Below, piece after piece: positions 7,239 through 15,493 of a DNA stretch of 64,000 nt. The stretch is from positions 2,170,001 through 2,234,000 of the forward strand of contig NZ_JAFIBU010000001.1 in the NCBI RefSeq assembly GCF_017833255.1, read 5' to 3'. Position 1 is the first letter of the stretch. Each line of letters begins with the position of its first letter. The notes beneath the pieces were generated by a model. That model made no database searches. It had not been told where the DNA came from and saw only the letters and a program-made list of their open reading frames with translations. Source of the stretch: Paenibacillus sp. PvR098 (GTDB lineage Bacteria > Bacillota > Bacilli > Paenibacillales > NBRC-103111). Position numbers and translations under genes: made by a program.

Positions 7239-9824
7239 CTACTGCGAGCTTGTCCCGACGGCGGCATCACTTTCCCCAGCCGATGGTTCGCCAGTAGGCC
7301 CAGTGACCGACTTAGCACTACCGCTGGTAGAGCCGCCATCCGATGGCTTAGCCGACGGTTCACTTTTGGCAGCACCCGCCGCAGCCTTGCCGCTGATTGT
7401 GCTGTCACTCTCGGTTTGGTCTGCTTTCCCCTCGTCTGACGCGGTCACGCTGCCCGATCGGCTGCCCGGCTTAGCCGTAGTACCGCTTCCGGCTTGAGCG
7501 GCACTGCTAGTCCCATCATTGCCCTTAGCCCCACCGCCGGTTTCGGCAACTCCCTCCGACGCTGCCCCCCTTCCTGAGACACTGACCGTCCCCGCTTCTC
7601 TCTTGTTCCCAACCAGTGGCTCTTTGACATGATTTGAGGTATCCGGCTTAACGGCAGCTTGAGCTGCACCATCTGTCTCTACTGACGAATTCTCGCCTTC
7701 GGTTGAATCTGCCATCGTATCCGGGACTCCCTTATCCAAGTCCGTATTCTGCTGTATGTCCGCTGCTGGGATAACCGGAGTATCCATCCTCGTCCGAGGT
7801 GCTTTTTTTGGCTGCTTCTGCCTCTCCAACCACAAGGCATGCATGGCTTTCTTATCTCCATTGACGTGCTTGGTTCCTCCAACGATAGGAACATAGGATT
7901 TAGGCTTTGTAAAATTTGTAACCGGCGTATCCTGTAAAGCCTTAGATACGACTTGCCTAAATAAGGAGGCGGGGTATTTGCCGCCGGTTGTGTTAAGATA
8001 CCGCTCTTTGGTAGTTCTTTCATATCCCAGCCACACGGCTGCAACAATTTCAGGCGTATAGCCTACAAACCAAGCATCTTTAGAACCGATCAGCTGATTG
8101 CCGTATGGATCCTTAAATTCCGGAATATCCGGAAGCTGTGTCGTTCCTGTTTTTCCTGCAACGGGCCGATCCATCCGTGCATTTTGCCCTGTCCCCTCTT
8201 TAACAGCCTTTTGAAGCATCATTGTCATGGTATAAGCTACATTCGGGTCAAGCACAGGCTCTAGTACCGGTTCAGCCTGATTACCCACAGGCCGCCCTGT
8301 ACTATCCGTAATTTTGGTAATGGCATAAGCCTTCGCTATCTTCCCGCCATTAGCGAACATGGTATAAGCTTGTGCCATCATAAGCGGGGATGTTCCTTTG
8401 CTTGTCCCGCCTAGCGCGATCCCAAAGACCCTATCCGATTCCTGCAGAGGTAAGCCCGCCTTTTTAGCGAAATCTATTCCTTTATCGATCCCGATTTCCT
8501 TAAGCAGGGCTACTGCCGGAATGTTATGAGATTTAACCAGGGCTTCCTCGAGCGTAACCCAGCCATGAAACTTCTTCAAATAGTTCATGGGCTTATATCC
8601 GCCGCCAAAATCCGTCTCCTCATCATGGATAAGATCTTTTGGTCCAAAGCCTTCACTCAATGCAGGGGCATACACCAGAACCGGCTTAAACGTTGATCCG
8701 GGTTGGCGTTCGTTTTGCGTAGCATAGTTAAATTCCCGAAATTTCTGATTCGGGTTTCTGGAGCCAACAATCCCCAGCACTGCGCCGGTTTGAGGATCCA
8801 TTAGCACAATTCCGCTCTGCAGCCCCCCTTTATCCTCAGGAAATGAAGAGGGATTCCTGTATACTTCTTCAGCTGCTAGCTGCACCTTGGGATCCATATT
8901 CGTGTGAATATGTAAGCCGGAAGATAAGATCTGCTCCTCCGTTAAGCCATATTTTTCAATCGCTTCGTTAATGGCATGATCTATATAAGAGGAGTAGAAC
9001 TTGGGCATTTTTTCTGCCGTTTTGTCATACAGTTTGATCTCCTCTTTTTGGGCCTTGTCCCGCTCCTGTGCTGTAATTTTTCCCTGCTCGGCCATGAGGC
9101 TTAATACCAGATTTCTACGCTCCTTAGATTGATCTGGCTTTTTGACAGGCGAGTAATAGGTGGGTGACTTGGGGATTCCCGCCAGAAGCGCGCTTTCCGC
9201 CAAAGATAATTCCGAGGCTTCTTTGCCAAAGTACATTTTTGCCGCACGCTGCAGCCCCCAGGCTCCTTCTCCAAAATAAATATGATTCAAATACCTCTCT
9301 AAAATTTGCTCTTTTGTATAGCTTTTTTCTATTTTAATGGAAGCAACCGCTTCATTCAGCTTTCTGGTGTAGGTTTGCTCAGAGGTAAACAGCATCGTTT
9401 TGGCCAGCTGCTGTGTAATGGTGCTGCCGCCCTGCACGGTATACCCAGACTTCATATTCGTGTAGAAGGCGCGAGCAATGCCATAGTAATCAAGTCCGTT
9501 ATGCTCATAAAAGCGAGCGTCCTCGACGGCTATAACTGCATCCAGCATGCTCTTTGGAAAGTCATCGAATGGTAAATATTCAATCTTCGCATTGGTCAGC
9601 TCCGCCATGACCTTTCCGCCGCGGTCATAAAAAAATGTGGACCGGGATATCTCTTTATCCAACACAGAAATGTCCATACTGCGGTACATCGACTGATACA
9701 TATTCCAAACCATAGATAAAGCCAACAACACGATGACTGTTAAGAAGGAAACAAACAGCAGAATGAAAATTTTTAGGTTTGAGACTTTCTTCGGCACTTC
9801 CTCCGTTCCATGTAATGGTTCCAT
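7239..9824 (-). CDS. Class A penicillin-binding protein (PBP1A type)
   Basis: This bifunctional peptidoglycan synthase has 861 residues. There is a short cytosolic N-terminus and one membrane anchor (about residues 18-42). The GT51 glycosyltransferase follows, with AVEDARFYEHNG and GGSTITQQLAKTMLF (about 90-170). The transpeptidase has SxxK in GSTFKPVL, an SHN motif in KSHNIPAVALLK, and KTGTT in GKTGTTQLPDI (about residues 390-570). After about residue 680 the protein becomes a Ser/Gly/Ala/Thr-rich, low-complexity tail of about 170 residues, likely extracellular and wall-spanning. The gene is flanked by unrelated genes and appears monocistronic. Confidence 0.97.
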   Translation of the reverse strand: MEPLHGTEEVPKKVSNLKIFILLFVSFLTVIVLLALSMVWNMYQSMYRSMDISVLDKEISRSTFFYDRGGKVMAELTNAKIEYLPFDDFPKSMLDAVIAVEDARFYEHNGLDYYGIARAFYTNMKSGYTVQGGSTITQQLAKTMLFTSEQTYTRKLNEAVASIKIEKSYTKEQILERYLNHIYFGEGAWGLQRAAKMYFGKEASELSLAESALLAGIPKSPTYYSPVKKPDQSKERRNLVLSLMAEQGKITAQERDKAQKEEIKLYDKTAEKMPKFYSSYIDHAINEAIEKYGLTEEQILSSGLHIHTNMDPKVQLAAEEVYRNPSSFPEDKGGLQSGIVLMDPQTGAVLGIVGSRNPNQKFREFNYATQNERQPGSTFKPVLVYAPALSEGFGPKDLIHDEETDFGGGYKPMNYLKKFHGWVTLEEALVKSHNIPAVALLKEIGIDKGIDFAKKAGLPLQESDRVFGIALGGTSKGTSPLMMAQAYTMFANGGKIAKAYAITKITDSTGRPVGNQAEPVLEPVLDPNVAYTMTMMLQKAVKEGTGQNARMDRPVAGKTGTTQLPDIPEFKDPYGNQLIGSKDAWFVGYTPEIVAAVWLGYERTTKERYLNTTGGKYPASLFRQVVSKALQDTPVTNFTKPKSYVPIVGGTKHVNGDKKAMHALWLERQKQPKKAPRTRMDTPVIPAADIQQNTDLDKGVPDTMADSTEGENSSVETDGAAQAAVKPDTSNHVKEPLVGNKREAGTVSVSGRGAASEGVAETGGGAKGNDGTSSAAQAGSGTTAKPGSRSGSVTASDEGKADQTESDSTISGKAAAGAAKSEPSAKPSDGGSTSGSAKSVTGPTGEPSAGESDAAVGTSSQ

Positions 9825-10025
9825 TCAGCAATCCCCCATGTTTCCTTTTTACAGGTTCTTTACCACGGAACGCATAATATCAAACAGTATTGTCTTAAGA
9901 AACTTGAAAAAGATCGCTTGTTGTTTCAGAATTCGTTAAAAAGTAGTAAAATAGAACATGACGATCGTGGAAGTAGACATGAATTCCATATTTAGAGGAC
10001 AATAGATTCTTTTGGAGGGTAGTTA

Positions 10026-10844
10026 GTGAATAAGACGAATGATTTAATGAGTGATGCCATGGAGATGTTGGCGACAACGAGCAGAACCTTTTATATTCCG
10101 ATAAGCGGTTTAGTACCAGGACTTAAGGAAGCGGTAGCCTCTGCCTATCTTTGTATGCGGGCGATTGATGAGATCGAAGATCATCCAGAGCTCGCCCCCG
10201 ATGTAAAAATAAAGCTGCTGCAAGGAGTAAGTAAGCATCTGAATGAACCTGCTAAGCTGGAATCTCTTTTCTCTCCCTATCAAGAGAGCCTACATGATGT
10301 AACCCTGCGTCTCAGTGATTGGGTAGAGCTTTGTCCAACCTCGATTGCCCCGCGCGTGATTCAAAGTACCGCAATGATGTCGGACCAAATGGCTGAGTGG
10401 GTAGGTAGAGAGTGGAACATACAGACGGAAGAAGATTTGGATTACTATACATACTGCGTTGCAGGAGCGGTGGGCGAGCTGCTGACTGATCTTTGGATGT
10501 GGTATGACGGTACAGAAACCGATCGTGTCAAATCGGTAGCCTTCGGACGTGGTCTTCAGGCTGTCAATATTCTACGCAACCGCATAGAGGATTCTAGCAG
10601 AGGCGTGGATTTCTTTCCCGATCATTGGGGAGTGGATGAGATGTTCGTCTATACCCGGCGCAATTTGGATTTGGCCAATGACTATATTGCAGACATTAAG
10701 CCAGGCCCGATTCTGGATTTCTGCAGTATTCCGTTGGCGCTTGCCCACGCAACTGTTCACGCTCTGGCTGCCGGTGAGAGTAAGCTAAATCGAGCCGCTG
10801 TATTGGAGATTGTAAGCCGGCTGACTGGGGAAGCCAAAACATAG
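10026..10844 (+). CDS. Squalene/phytoene synthase-family protein
   Basis: This 272-residue head-to-head prenyl synthase has both Asp-rich motifs: DEIEDH at residues 41-46 for the first diphosphate and NILRNRIEDSSRGVDFFP at about 178-195 for the second. The segment YTYCVAGAVGELLTDLW is typical of the family. GTG at 10026 is chosen because TTGGAGGG lies about 8 nt upstream. Members condense two prenyl diphosphates to squalene, dehydrosqualene or phytoene. No hpnE, crtN or cyclase gene lies alongside, so the product (hopanoid or carotenoid precursor) cannot be settled. Confidence 0.9.
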   Translation: MNKTNDLMSDAMEMLATTSRTFYIPISGLVPGLKEAVASAYLCMRAIDEIEDHPELAPDVKIKLLQGVSKHLNEPAKLESLFSPYQESLHDVTLRLSDWVELCPTSIAPRVIQSTAMMSDQMAEWVGREWNIQTEEDLDYYTYCVAGAVGELLTDLWMWYDGTETDRVKSVAFGRGLQAVNILRNRIEDSSRGVDFFPDHWGVDEMFVYTRRNLDLANDYIADIKPGPILDFCSIPLALAHATVHALAAGESKLNRAAVLEIVSRLTGEAKT

Positions 10845-10870
10845 AACTCGGATGAGGAATAGACAGAGTA

Positions 10871-10903
10871 AGGGCATGTTACTACGGCAGCATGCTCTTT
10901 TTG
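10871..10903 (+). terminator. Terminator of the squalene/phytoene synthase gene
   Basis: AGGGCATG pairs with CATGCTCT (one G-T wobble) around a 12-nt loop and is followed by TTTTTG on the plus strand, about 25 nt after the stop codon. Confidence 0.7.
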
Positions 10904-10945
10904 ATGCATTACTATGTATCGGTGTCCGGAGGCGGGAATGAGATG

Positions 10946-10968
10946 AAGCCCTGTTCTTGGGGCTTTTG
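10946..10968 (+). terminator. Short hairpin between convergent genes
   Basis: AAGCCC (10946-10951) pairs with GGGCTT (10960-10965), with TTTT on the plus side. It lies between the convergent prenyl synthase and GH114-like genes and may act as a second terminator. It lacks a T-run on the minus strand, so termination of cluster A is not clearly explained by it. Confidence 0.4.
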
Positions 10969-11015
10969 ACTGATTTCACTTCGACTATTAGCTTCGCCGC
11001 GGCTAAACAGTGCTG

Positions 11016-11786
11016 CTATACATAGTAATCCGGAGCTTCATAATATAAAAATTCATGCTTGTCTGCAATGCTCTGAGCCATAACTCCTGCGGATGGCTTC
11101 CGTTTAATTTCGTTCTCCTCATGCAGGAATAAGGATCTGATGCCATACCTCTCTTTTAAATTCACTAATCGATTCAATACGGACTGAGACCATTCCTGGC
11201 TTTCTTTATAAGAAAACAAAGGATTTTCCCAGCAAATCCCGTCGAGGAATGGTGCGGTTTGAAGGCATAAACGTTCCAGACCGTTATTTTGGATAATGAC
11301 ATGACGAGGAAACAATTGACGAAGGTCCCGTGTAATTTCCGTTGCCCGTTCGATTTGAAGTTGACTTTCGACCACAGGAATATCCGGAGATTCCACATTC
11401 CCAATGGTATCCATAAAGATTCCGTCATACCCTTCATGCACCAAGAGCTTCCCCATTTGATACTGAAGCAAGCCTCTCCATCGTTTGGATTTCAAATCCA
11501 TCATATAGGTGTCAAAGGACGGTTTATACATTCTTTCACCGTTCACCTTCAAGAAATCCTCTTCCTTCAGCCTGCCATACATCTCATGAAACGGCCCTTG
11601 CTCCATGATGGTCACATAACCGATGACTAGCGTATCCGATTCCTTCAAGGCTTGGATTTCTTGGGCGGTGTGAGCGCTCGGTTCTACAATGGCGATATTA
11701 AATTGGGACAATTGACTGATCTGTCCGCGTCCGTAGTAAACGGCAAAGCTGCGTGCGTCCTGAAACAACTGTCTTCTGTTTCTCAT
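11016..11786 (-). CDS. GH114-like (polygalactosaminidase-related) hydrolase
   Basis: This 256-residue single TIM-barrel-like domain of the GH114/TM1410 type has an early FAVYYGRGQ, DTLVIGYVTIMEQG, GYDGIFMDTIGN carrying the probable catalytic Asp, and FLDGICWENPLF carrying the probable acidic partner Glu. Related domains cleave alpha-1,4-galactosamine polymers, and Pel loci encode a functionally similar hydrolase within PelA. It is the last gene of cluster A, 23 nt after the degenerate HD-GYP gene, with a GGAAGG ribosome site. No signal peptide is visible and an in-frame stop lies just upstream of the start, so export by the Sec route is not supported. It may act inside the cell or leave by another path. 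Confidence 0.75.
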   Translation of the reverse strand: MRNRRQLFQDARSFAVYYGRGQISQLSQFNIAIVEPSAHTAQEIQALKESDTLVIGYVTIMEQGPFHEMYGRLKEEDFLKVNGERMYKPSFDTYMMDLKSKRWRGLLQYQMGKLLVHEGYDGIFMDTIGNVESPDIPVVESQLQIERATEITRDLRQLFPRHVIIQNNGLERLCLQTAPFLDGICWENPLFSYKESQEWSQSVLNRLVNLKERYGIRSLFLHEENEIKRKPSAGVMAQSIADKHEFLYYEAPDYYV

Positions 11787-11809
11787 CCCATCTCATCCTT
11801 CCGCAGGGA

Positions 11810-13666
11810 TCATACCCCAATTTCTCTCAATTCATGCCTTGTCATATATTCCGTGCGAACAATACAGGTTTCACAGCTTTTACCGTGTGCCCTACATAAA
11901 TTATTTTCAACCTCCCAACATGGAACGTCTCTCTTATAATAAACGGGACACGCTTGGCATATGCTGGAAGGCACGCACAGAAGTTCCGAACAAGTCCCCA
12001 TAGGACGTCCAGCGACAGACGGACTCAATCGTTTTTTATTCAACCACTGAATAAACACCTGAACGATTTTTTCATCCAGCTGTGCTCCTGCCGCAGACTC
12101 TAACGCCTCCAAGGCCTGATTTAAGCTGAGGGCTTCACGATATTTCCGACCTCCAACCTTAGCCAAAAAGGTTTGCACCACAGCAATAATTCTCGAACCG
12201 ATGGGAATTTCCTCTTCCTTCAAGCCTGACGGGTATCCGTTCCCATCGATTCTCTCATGATGATGCATGATATACGCCGCCAGCCGCTCATTGCCCGTTG
12301 CCACATTAACGATGGATGCGCCTACTTCGGCATGAAGCTTCATCAGCTCATATTCTTCATCCGTGTACTTGCCTTCCTTCTCAAACAATTCACTGGATAA
12401 TCCAAGCACACCGATATTGCTGAGGTAAGCGGCAAGAGCGATATCTTTGATCTCATCCTCCTCCAGCTGCAGCTGACGGGCAATACTTACGGAATACAGG
12501 CTCATCAGTTCGGAATAGCCCACGGTATAAGGATTTAAATTATCCAAAAGCCGGGTAAGCATCTTGAGTATATCGAGGTACGCCTGGGAGAACATCTGCA
12601 AACCCGACTGGTATCCCATCACAGTTTGAACGTGATCCAGCATGGTGTTCAGAATCATGCGAGTCTCCTGCTCGCGCATATGCTTTCCTTCTTCAAAATA
12701 TAAGACAAAAACACTATCACCCATCGCTTCCAAACGTATAATGGCGAGTGTCTCCATACCCGCTCCCGCAAAGTATGGAGGCAATTGATAATAAGACTCC
12801 TCGTTGCGTTTAATAAAATAAAAGGGATCGCAATTCACATAGGAATGAATGATTTCTAACGTTTCTTTATCCTCATTCAACTCCTCTATCGTCTCTTTGT
12901 CCAAGCCCACTTGCATCATCATCTGGTAGGTATCGTTTACCTTCTGAAAGAAGAATCCGCCAGAGGCATTAATGGACCGGATACAGAGCTTGATCAACAT
13001 ATCCATCATCATTTTCCAATCCATCGAGATATTGCTGATCTGCTGTAATGCTCTTCCCGAGGCCACGACAACCTGTGCTTGTGAGCGCGTATGTTCAACA
13101 GTAATTAAACCATCCAACAGATGACTCATCTGTTCACTCAACACTTCCAATTGGAGACTTGCTTTCTTGTTTATATTCTCCAGTGGACCGATCAGAATGA
13201 GTCCCTTATCTCCCACAGGAATAAACAACAACGGGATGTCCCCTTCAACGACTTTTTTGACTTCGTACACTCTTTTGGATACCGGCAAGGATAACGGATG
13301 CATATAGGCGTCACTTTGAAATTCCAGCAGTCCACTGTAGGAAGGGCGGATATTCCCATAATCCCTCGACAAATAACGGACGGCTTTAAGGACATAGTTT
13401 TGCTTCTTATTATCCATGATGTAGAAGGTATAGGTAGGGGCGTCCACGATGTATGAAACCAACTCCAGCAGCCGATCGAGATTTTCCTCCAGACCTTTGT
13501 CCGGATGGACGGTTTTGTACATGTCCTTGACTAGAGCAAACTGGCTTTCCAGTTTCTTAAGCTTGATCTTATTCGCCCAATATAACAGGATGGCCGCCAC
13601 AGCAGCCATTGCCATCACGATTAACAACCATGTTTGATTCTGACTCCATAACCCATTGGTATTCAT
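11810..13666 (-). CDS. Membrane-anchored GAF / degenerate HD-GYP / Cys-rich protein (cluster A)
   Basis: This 618-residue protein has one N-terminal membrane helix (about residues 13-30), two GAF-like segments (about 50-190 and 200-340), an HD-GYP-type domain (about 370-535), and a cysteine-rich tail (about 550-610). The HD-GYP fold is clear from HHHERIDGNGYPSGL and the preceding KLHAEVGA. However, the metal-binding HD pair reads SN in AAYLSNIGVLGL, and the later Asp is Gln in AVVQTFLA. Hydrolysis of c-di-GMP is therefore unlikely. The tail has eight cysteines in a C-x4-C-x5-C-x2-C...CWE...C...C-x2-C pattern that could hold a metal or Fe-S centre. By position it may be the regulatory receptor of the cluster, analogous to PelD. 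Confidence 0.85.
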   Translation of the reverse strand: MNTNGLWSQNQTWLLIVMAMAAVAAILLYWANKIKLKKLESQFALVKDMYKTVHPDKGLEENLDRLLELVSYIVDAPTYTFYIMDNKKQNYVLKAVRYLSRDYGNIRPSYSGLLEFQSDAYMHPLSLPVSKRVYEVKKVVEGDIPLLFIPVGDKGLILIGPLENINKKASLQLEVLSEQMSHLLDGLITVEHTRSQAQVVVASGRALQQISNISMDWKMMMDMLIKLCIRSINASGGFFFQKVNDTYQMMMQVGLDKETIEELNEDKETLEIIHSYVNCDPFYFIKRNEESYYQLPPYFAGAGMETLAIIRLEAMGDSVFVLYFEEGKHMREQETRMILNTMLDHVQTVMGYQSGLQMFSQAYLDILKMLTRLLDNLNPYTVGYSELMSLYSVSIARQLQLEEDEIKDIALAAYLSNIGVLGLSSELFEKEGKYTDEEYELMKLHAEVGASIVNVATGNERLAAYIMHHHERIDGNGYPSGLKEEEIPIGSRIIAVVQTFLAKVGGRKYREALSLNQALEALESAAGAQLDEKIVQVFIQWLNKKRLSPSVAGRPMGTCSELLCVPSSICQACPVYYKRDVPCWEVENNLCRAHGKSCETCIVRTEYMTRHELREIGV

Positions 13667-13672
13667 CTGCTG

Positions 13673-15475
13673 CTATCCTTCTCCCCAAATTTCCTTTTGA
13701 ATTTCCTTACGGTTTCGCTCTTGTTCAAAATGATAGATCACGATGCGGTCATCTTCATAGTAGATATTCGCTTTGGGATTCATGACATGATACCTGTCCA
13801 TCCAATCCTGTAAATCCCGTAATTCCTGATCCCATCTTGAATACTGGAAGGCAAGATGTCCAGCGGTCAGGTCATCGTTGATTTCACGGAGCCTCTTTTC
13901 ATGAAAAATAAACACATGGGAAGGGATATTTGCATCCGGGTATTCGGTACCGTTTCGGGTCAAACTCGCTTGGGAAGGATCATAGTTTTGTACGAGCTCA
14001 TGAATATTCATATGAAATCCCTTCCCCCTGACGATGGAAGCCCATGAATCCTTGCCGACAATCATCCAGCTCCTTGGGCTGTATTCCTCACTAATGGTCA
14101 GATACTGCGCTGCAGCCTCGTCCCAGTCGACTTTCAGAGGCTGAACGGGCTGAAAAGAGGTAAAATATACGCCTGTGGCAATCAGAGCTGCAAGCATAGC
14201 CGATTCCAACCCTTTTTTATAAGAAAACCCGCCGAGGCTTTGAACAAGATAGTGCCAAATAAAGCCCGCAGCCACACAGACTACCAAGGTGAATATGGAA
14301 GGTCCTGCGTTCAACATCACCGGGTCGGCGGGACTGACTTGAAACAGCTGGGCAAATAATGGATGGAATGGTTTACCCATAACAAAGCCGATGACGATGG
14401 GGACTACCGAAATGGCCGCAGCCGCAACCCATGATATCAAAACCTCTAGGACGGAGGCACTGTTTTTTTTCCTTTTCATGATGATCACGGTCAAAATGAT
14501 GATGCACACCCCAACCAAAAGAAGCAAAAAAACAACAGGATCGGTCAGCGCGATCACAACCATTCCAGCGGCCATCGTCTGAAATGCGTCCCGGTTTCTT
14601 CCCCGTAAATATAAGATTAAAAAATACAAGGTAGGCAGCAAAAATACGTAAGCAAACGTTCTCGGATCCGCCTCGGCTTGCCATTCCCAGTACAGCGGAT
14701 CCGTATATTCGCCCAGCAATGCAAACAGGCTCACCCCAACGATGCCTCCGAATCTGCTGCCGGTTAAACGGGATATGAAAAAGTATATGCCCAGCATGAT
14801 GAGGATCGAGCTAAGCGGACCGGTATACTCCGCCATATATAATGTATCGATCCGTGAGAACTCCTGAATGCCAGCCCAGAACACATAAAAGCCCTGGGGT
14901 AATATACCGTCGTTAAACAACAACTGATCACGAACATCTTTTACCCATTTCAACGTCGTGTATCGATTTCCATAAGATGGGGCGGCATGGTTAAAAGCAT
15001 CGTAAAAACGTAAATACCCCGCAAAAGCAAGAACACCGAGTAAGCAGCAGGTTCCGACAAGCTTATCATACGACGAGAACCGTTCGCTTACCGTTTCTTT
15101 CATCTGTTTAAGCATGTGGCTGGCATAGTCGTACAGAACCTGCTTCAGCTTATATTTTCCGTCAAAATAGTCATAGATCAAGGTTTCAAAATTAGATAAC
15201 GAATCGTCCATTCCTGCCTTCTTTTGGCGCATGATATGGATTCGATTCCCTATAGCAATGAGAAGAAAAGCGACGGACATGAGTTCAAATAATTTCAATA
15301 TGACCAATACGTAACCCAAAGTCATCATGATACAACTCATTTTCAAAACATTGGAAACGATTTTCTCCATCCCATCATGATACGGAGTCCGAAAAAATAA
15401 CCAAGGCACAATGACCAGTAACAAAAGAAGGGATATGCCATAATGGAGGACCGGCATGATTTGATCAATAAACAA
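13673..15475 (-). CDS. Large multi-TM, GT-C-like membrane protein (cluster A)
   Basis: This 600-residue protein has three N-terminal helices, a cytosolic loop of about 90 residues, then about ten more helices and a C-terminal soluble domain of about 130 residues. After the loop comes a signature shared with two cluster B proteins: YLRFYDA, then TLKWVKD, then LLFNDGILPQGFYVF. This spacing of acidic residues at a luminal/extracellular loop recalls GT-C glycosyltransferases that use lipid-linked sugars. The C-terminal part has WMIVGKDSW and IFHEKRL, also conserved in the paralogs. It lies between pelG-like and HD-GYP-like genes with gaps of 18 and 6 nt. Function as a polymerase or transferase is inference. 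Confidence 0.7.
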   Translation of the reverse strand: MFIDQIMPVLHYGISLLLLLVIVPWLFFRTPYHDGMEKIVSNVLKMSCIMMTLGYVLVILKLFELMSVAFLLIAIGNRIHIMRQKKAGMDDSLSNFETLIYDYFDGKYKLKQVLYDYASHMLKQMKETVSERFSSYDKLVGTCCLLGVLAFAGYLRFYDAFNHAAPSYGNRYTTLKWVKDVRDQLLFNDGILPQGFYVFWAGIQEFSRIDTLYMAEYTGPLSSILIMLGIYFFISRLTGSRFGGIVGVSLFALLGEYTDPLYWEWQAEADPRTFAYVFLLPTLYFLILYLRGRNRDAFQTMAAGMVVIALTDPVVFLLLLVGVCIIILTVIIMKRKKNSASVLEVLISWVAAAAISVVPIVIGFVMGKPFHPLFAQLFQVSPADPVMLNAGPSIFTLVVCVAAGFIWHYLVQSLGGFSYKKGLESAMLAALIATGVYFTSFQPVQPLKVDWDEAAAQYLTISEEYSPRSWMIVGKDSWASIVRGKGFHMNIHELVQNYDPSQASLTRNGTEYPDANIPSHVFIFHEKRLREINDDLTAGHLAFQYSRWDQELRDLQDWMDRYHVMNPKANIYYEDDRIVIYHFEQERNRKEIQKEIWGEG

Positions 15476-15493
15476 ATTAGGCTTCCTCCATAA

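Noticed and set aside
7239-7700. Separate plus-strand or alternate-frame genes over the PBP1A tail
   Set aside because: Several open frames overlap the Ser/Gly/Ala-rich tail, but they are by-products of its GC-rich low-complexity codons and lack ribosome sites.
11810-13666. Active c-di-GMP phosphodiesterase
   Set aside because: The GYP motif alone is not enough: the HD pair and a metal-binding Asp are replaced in this protein and in the paralog at 30544.
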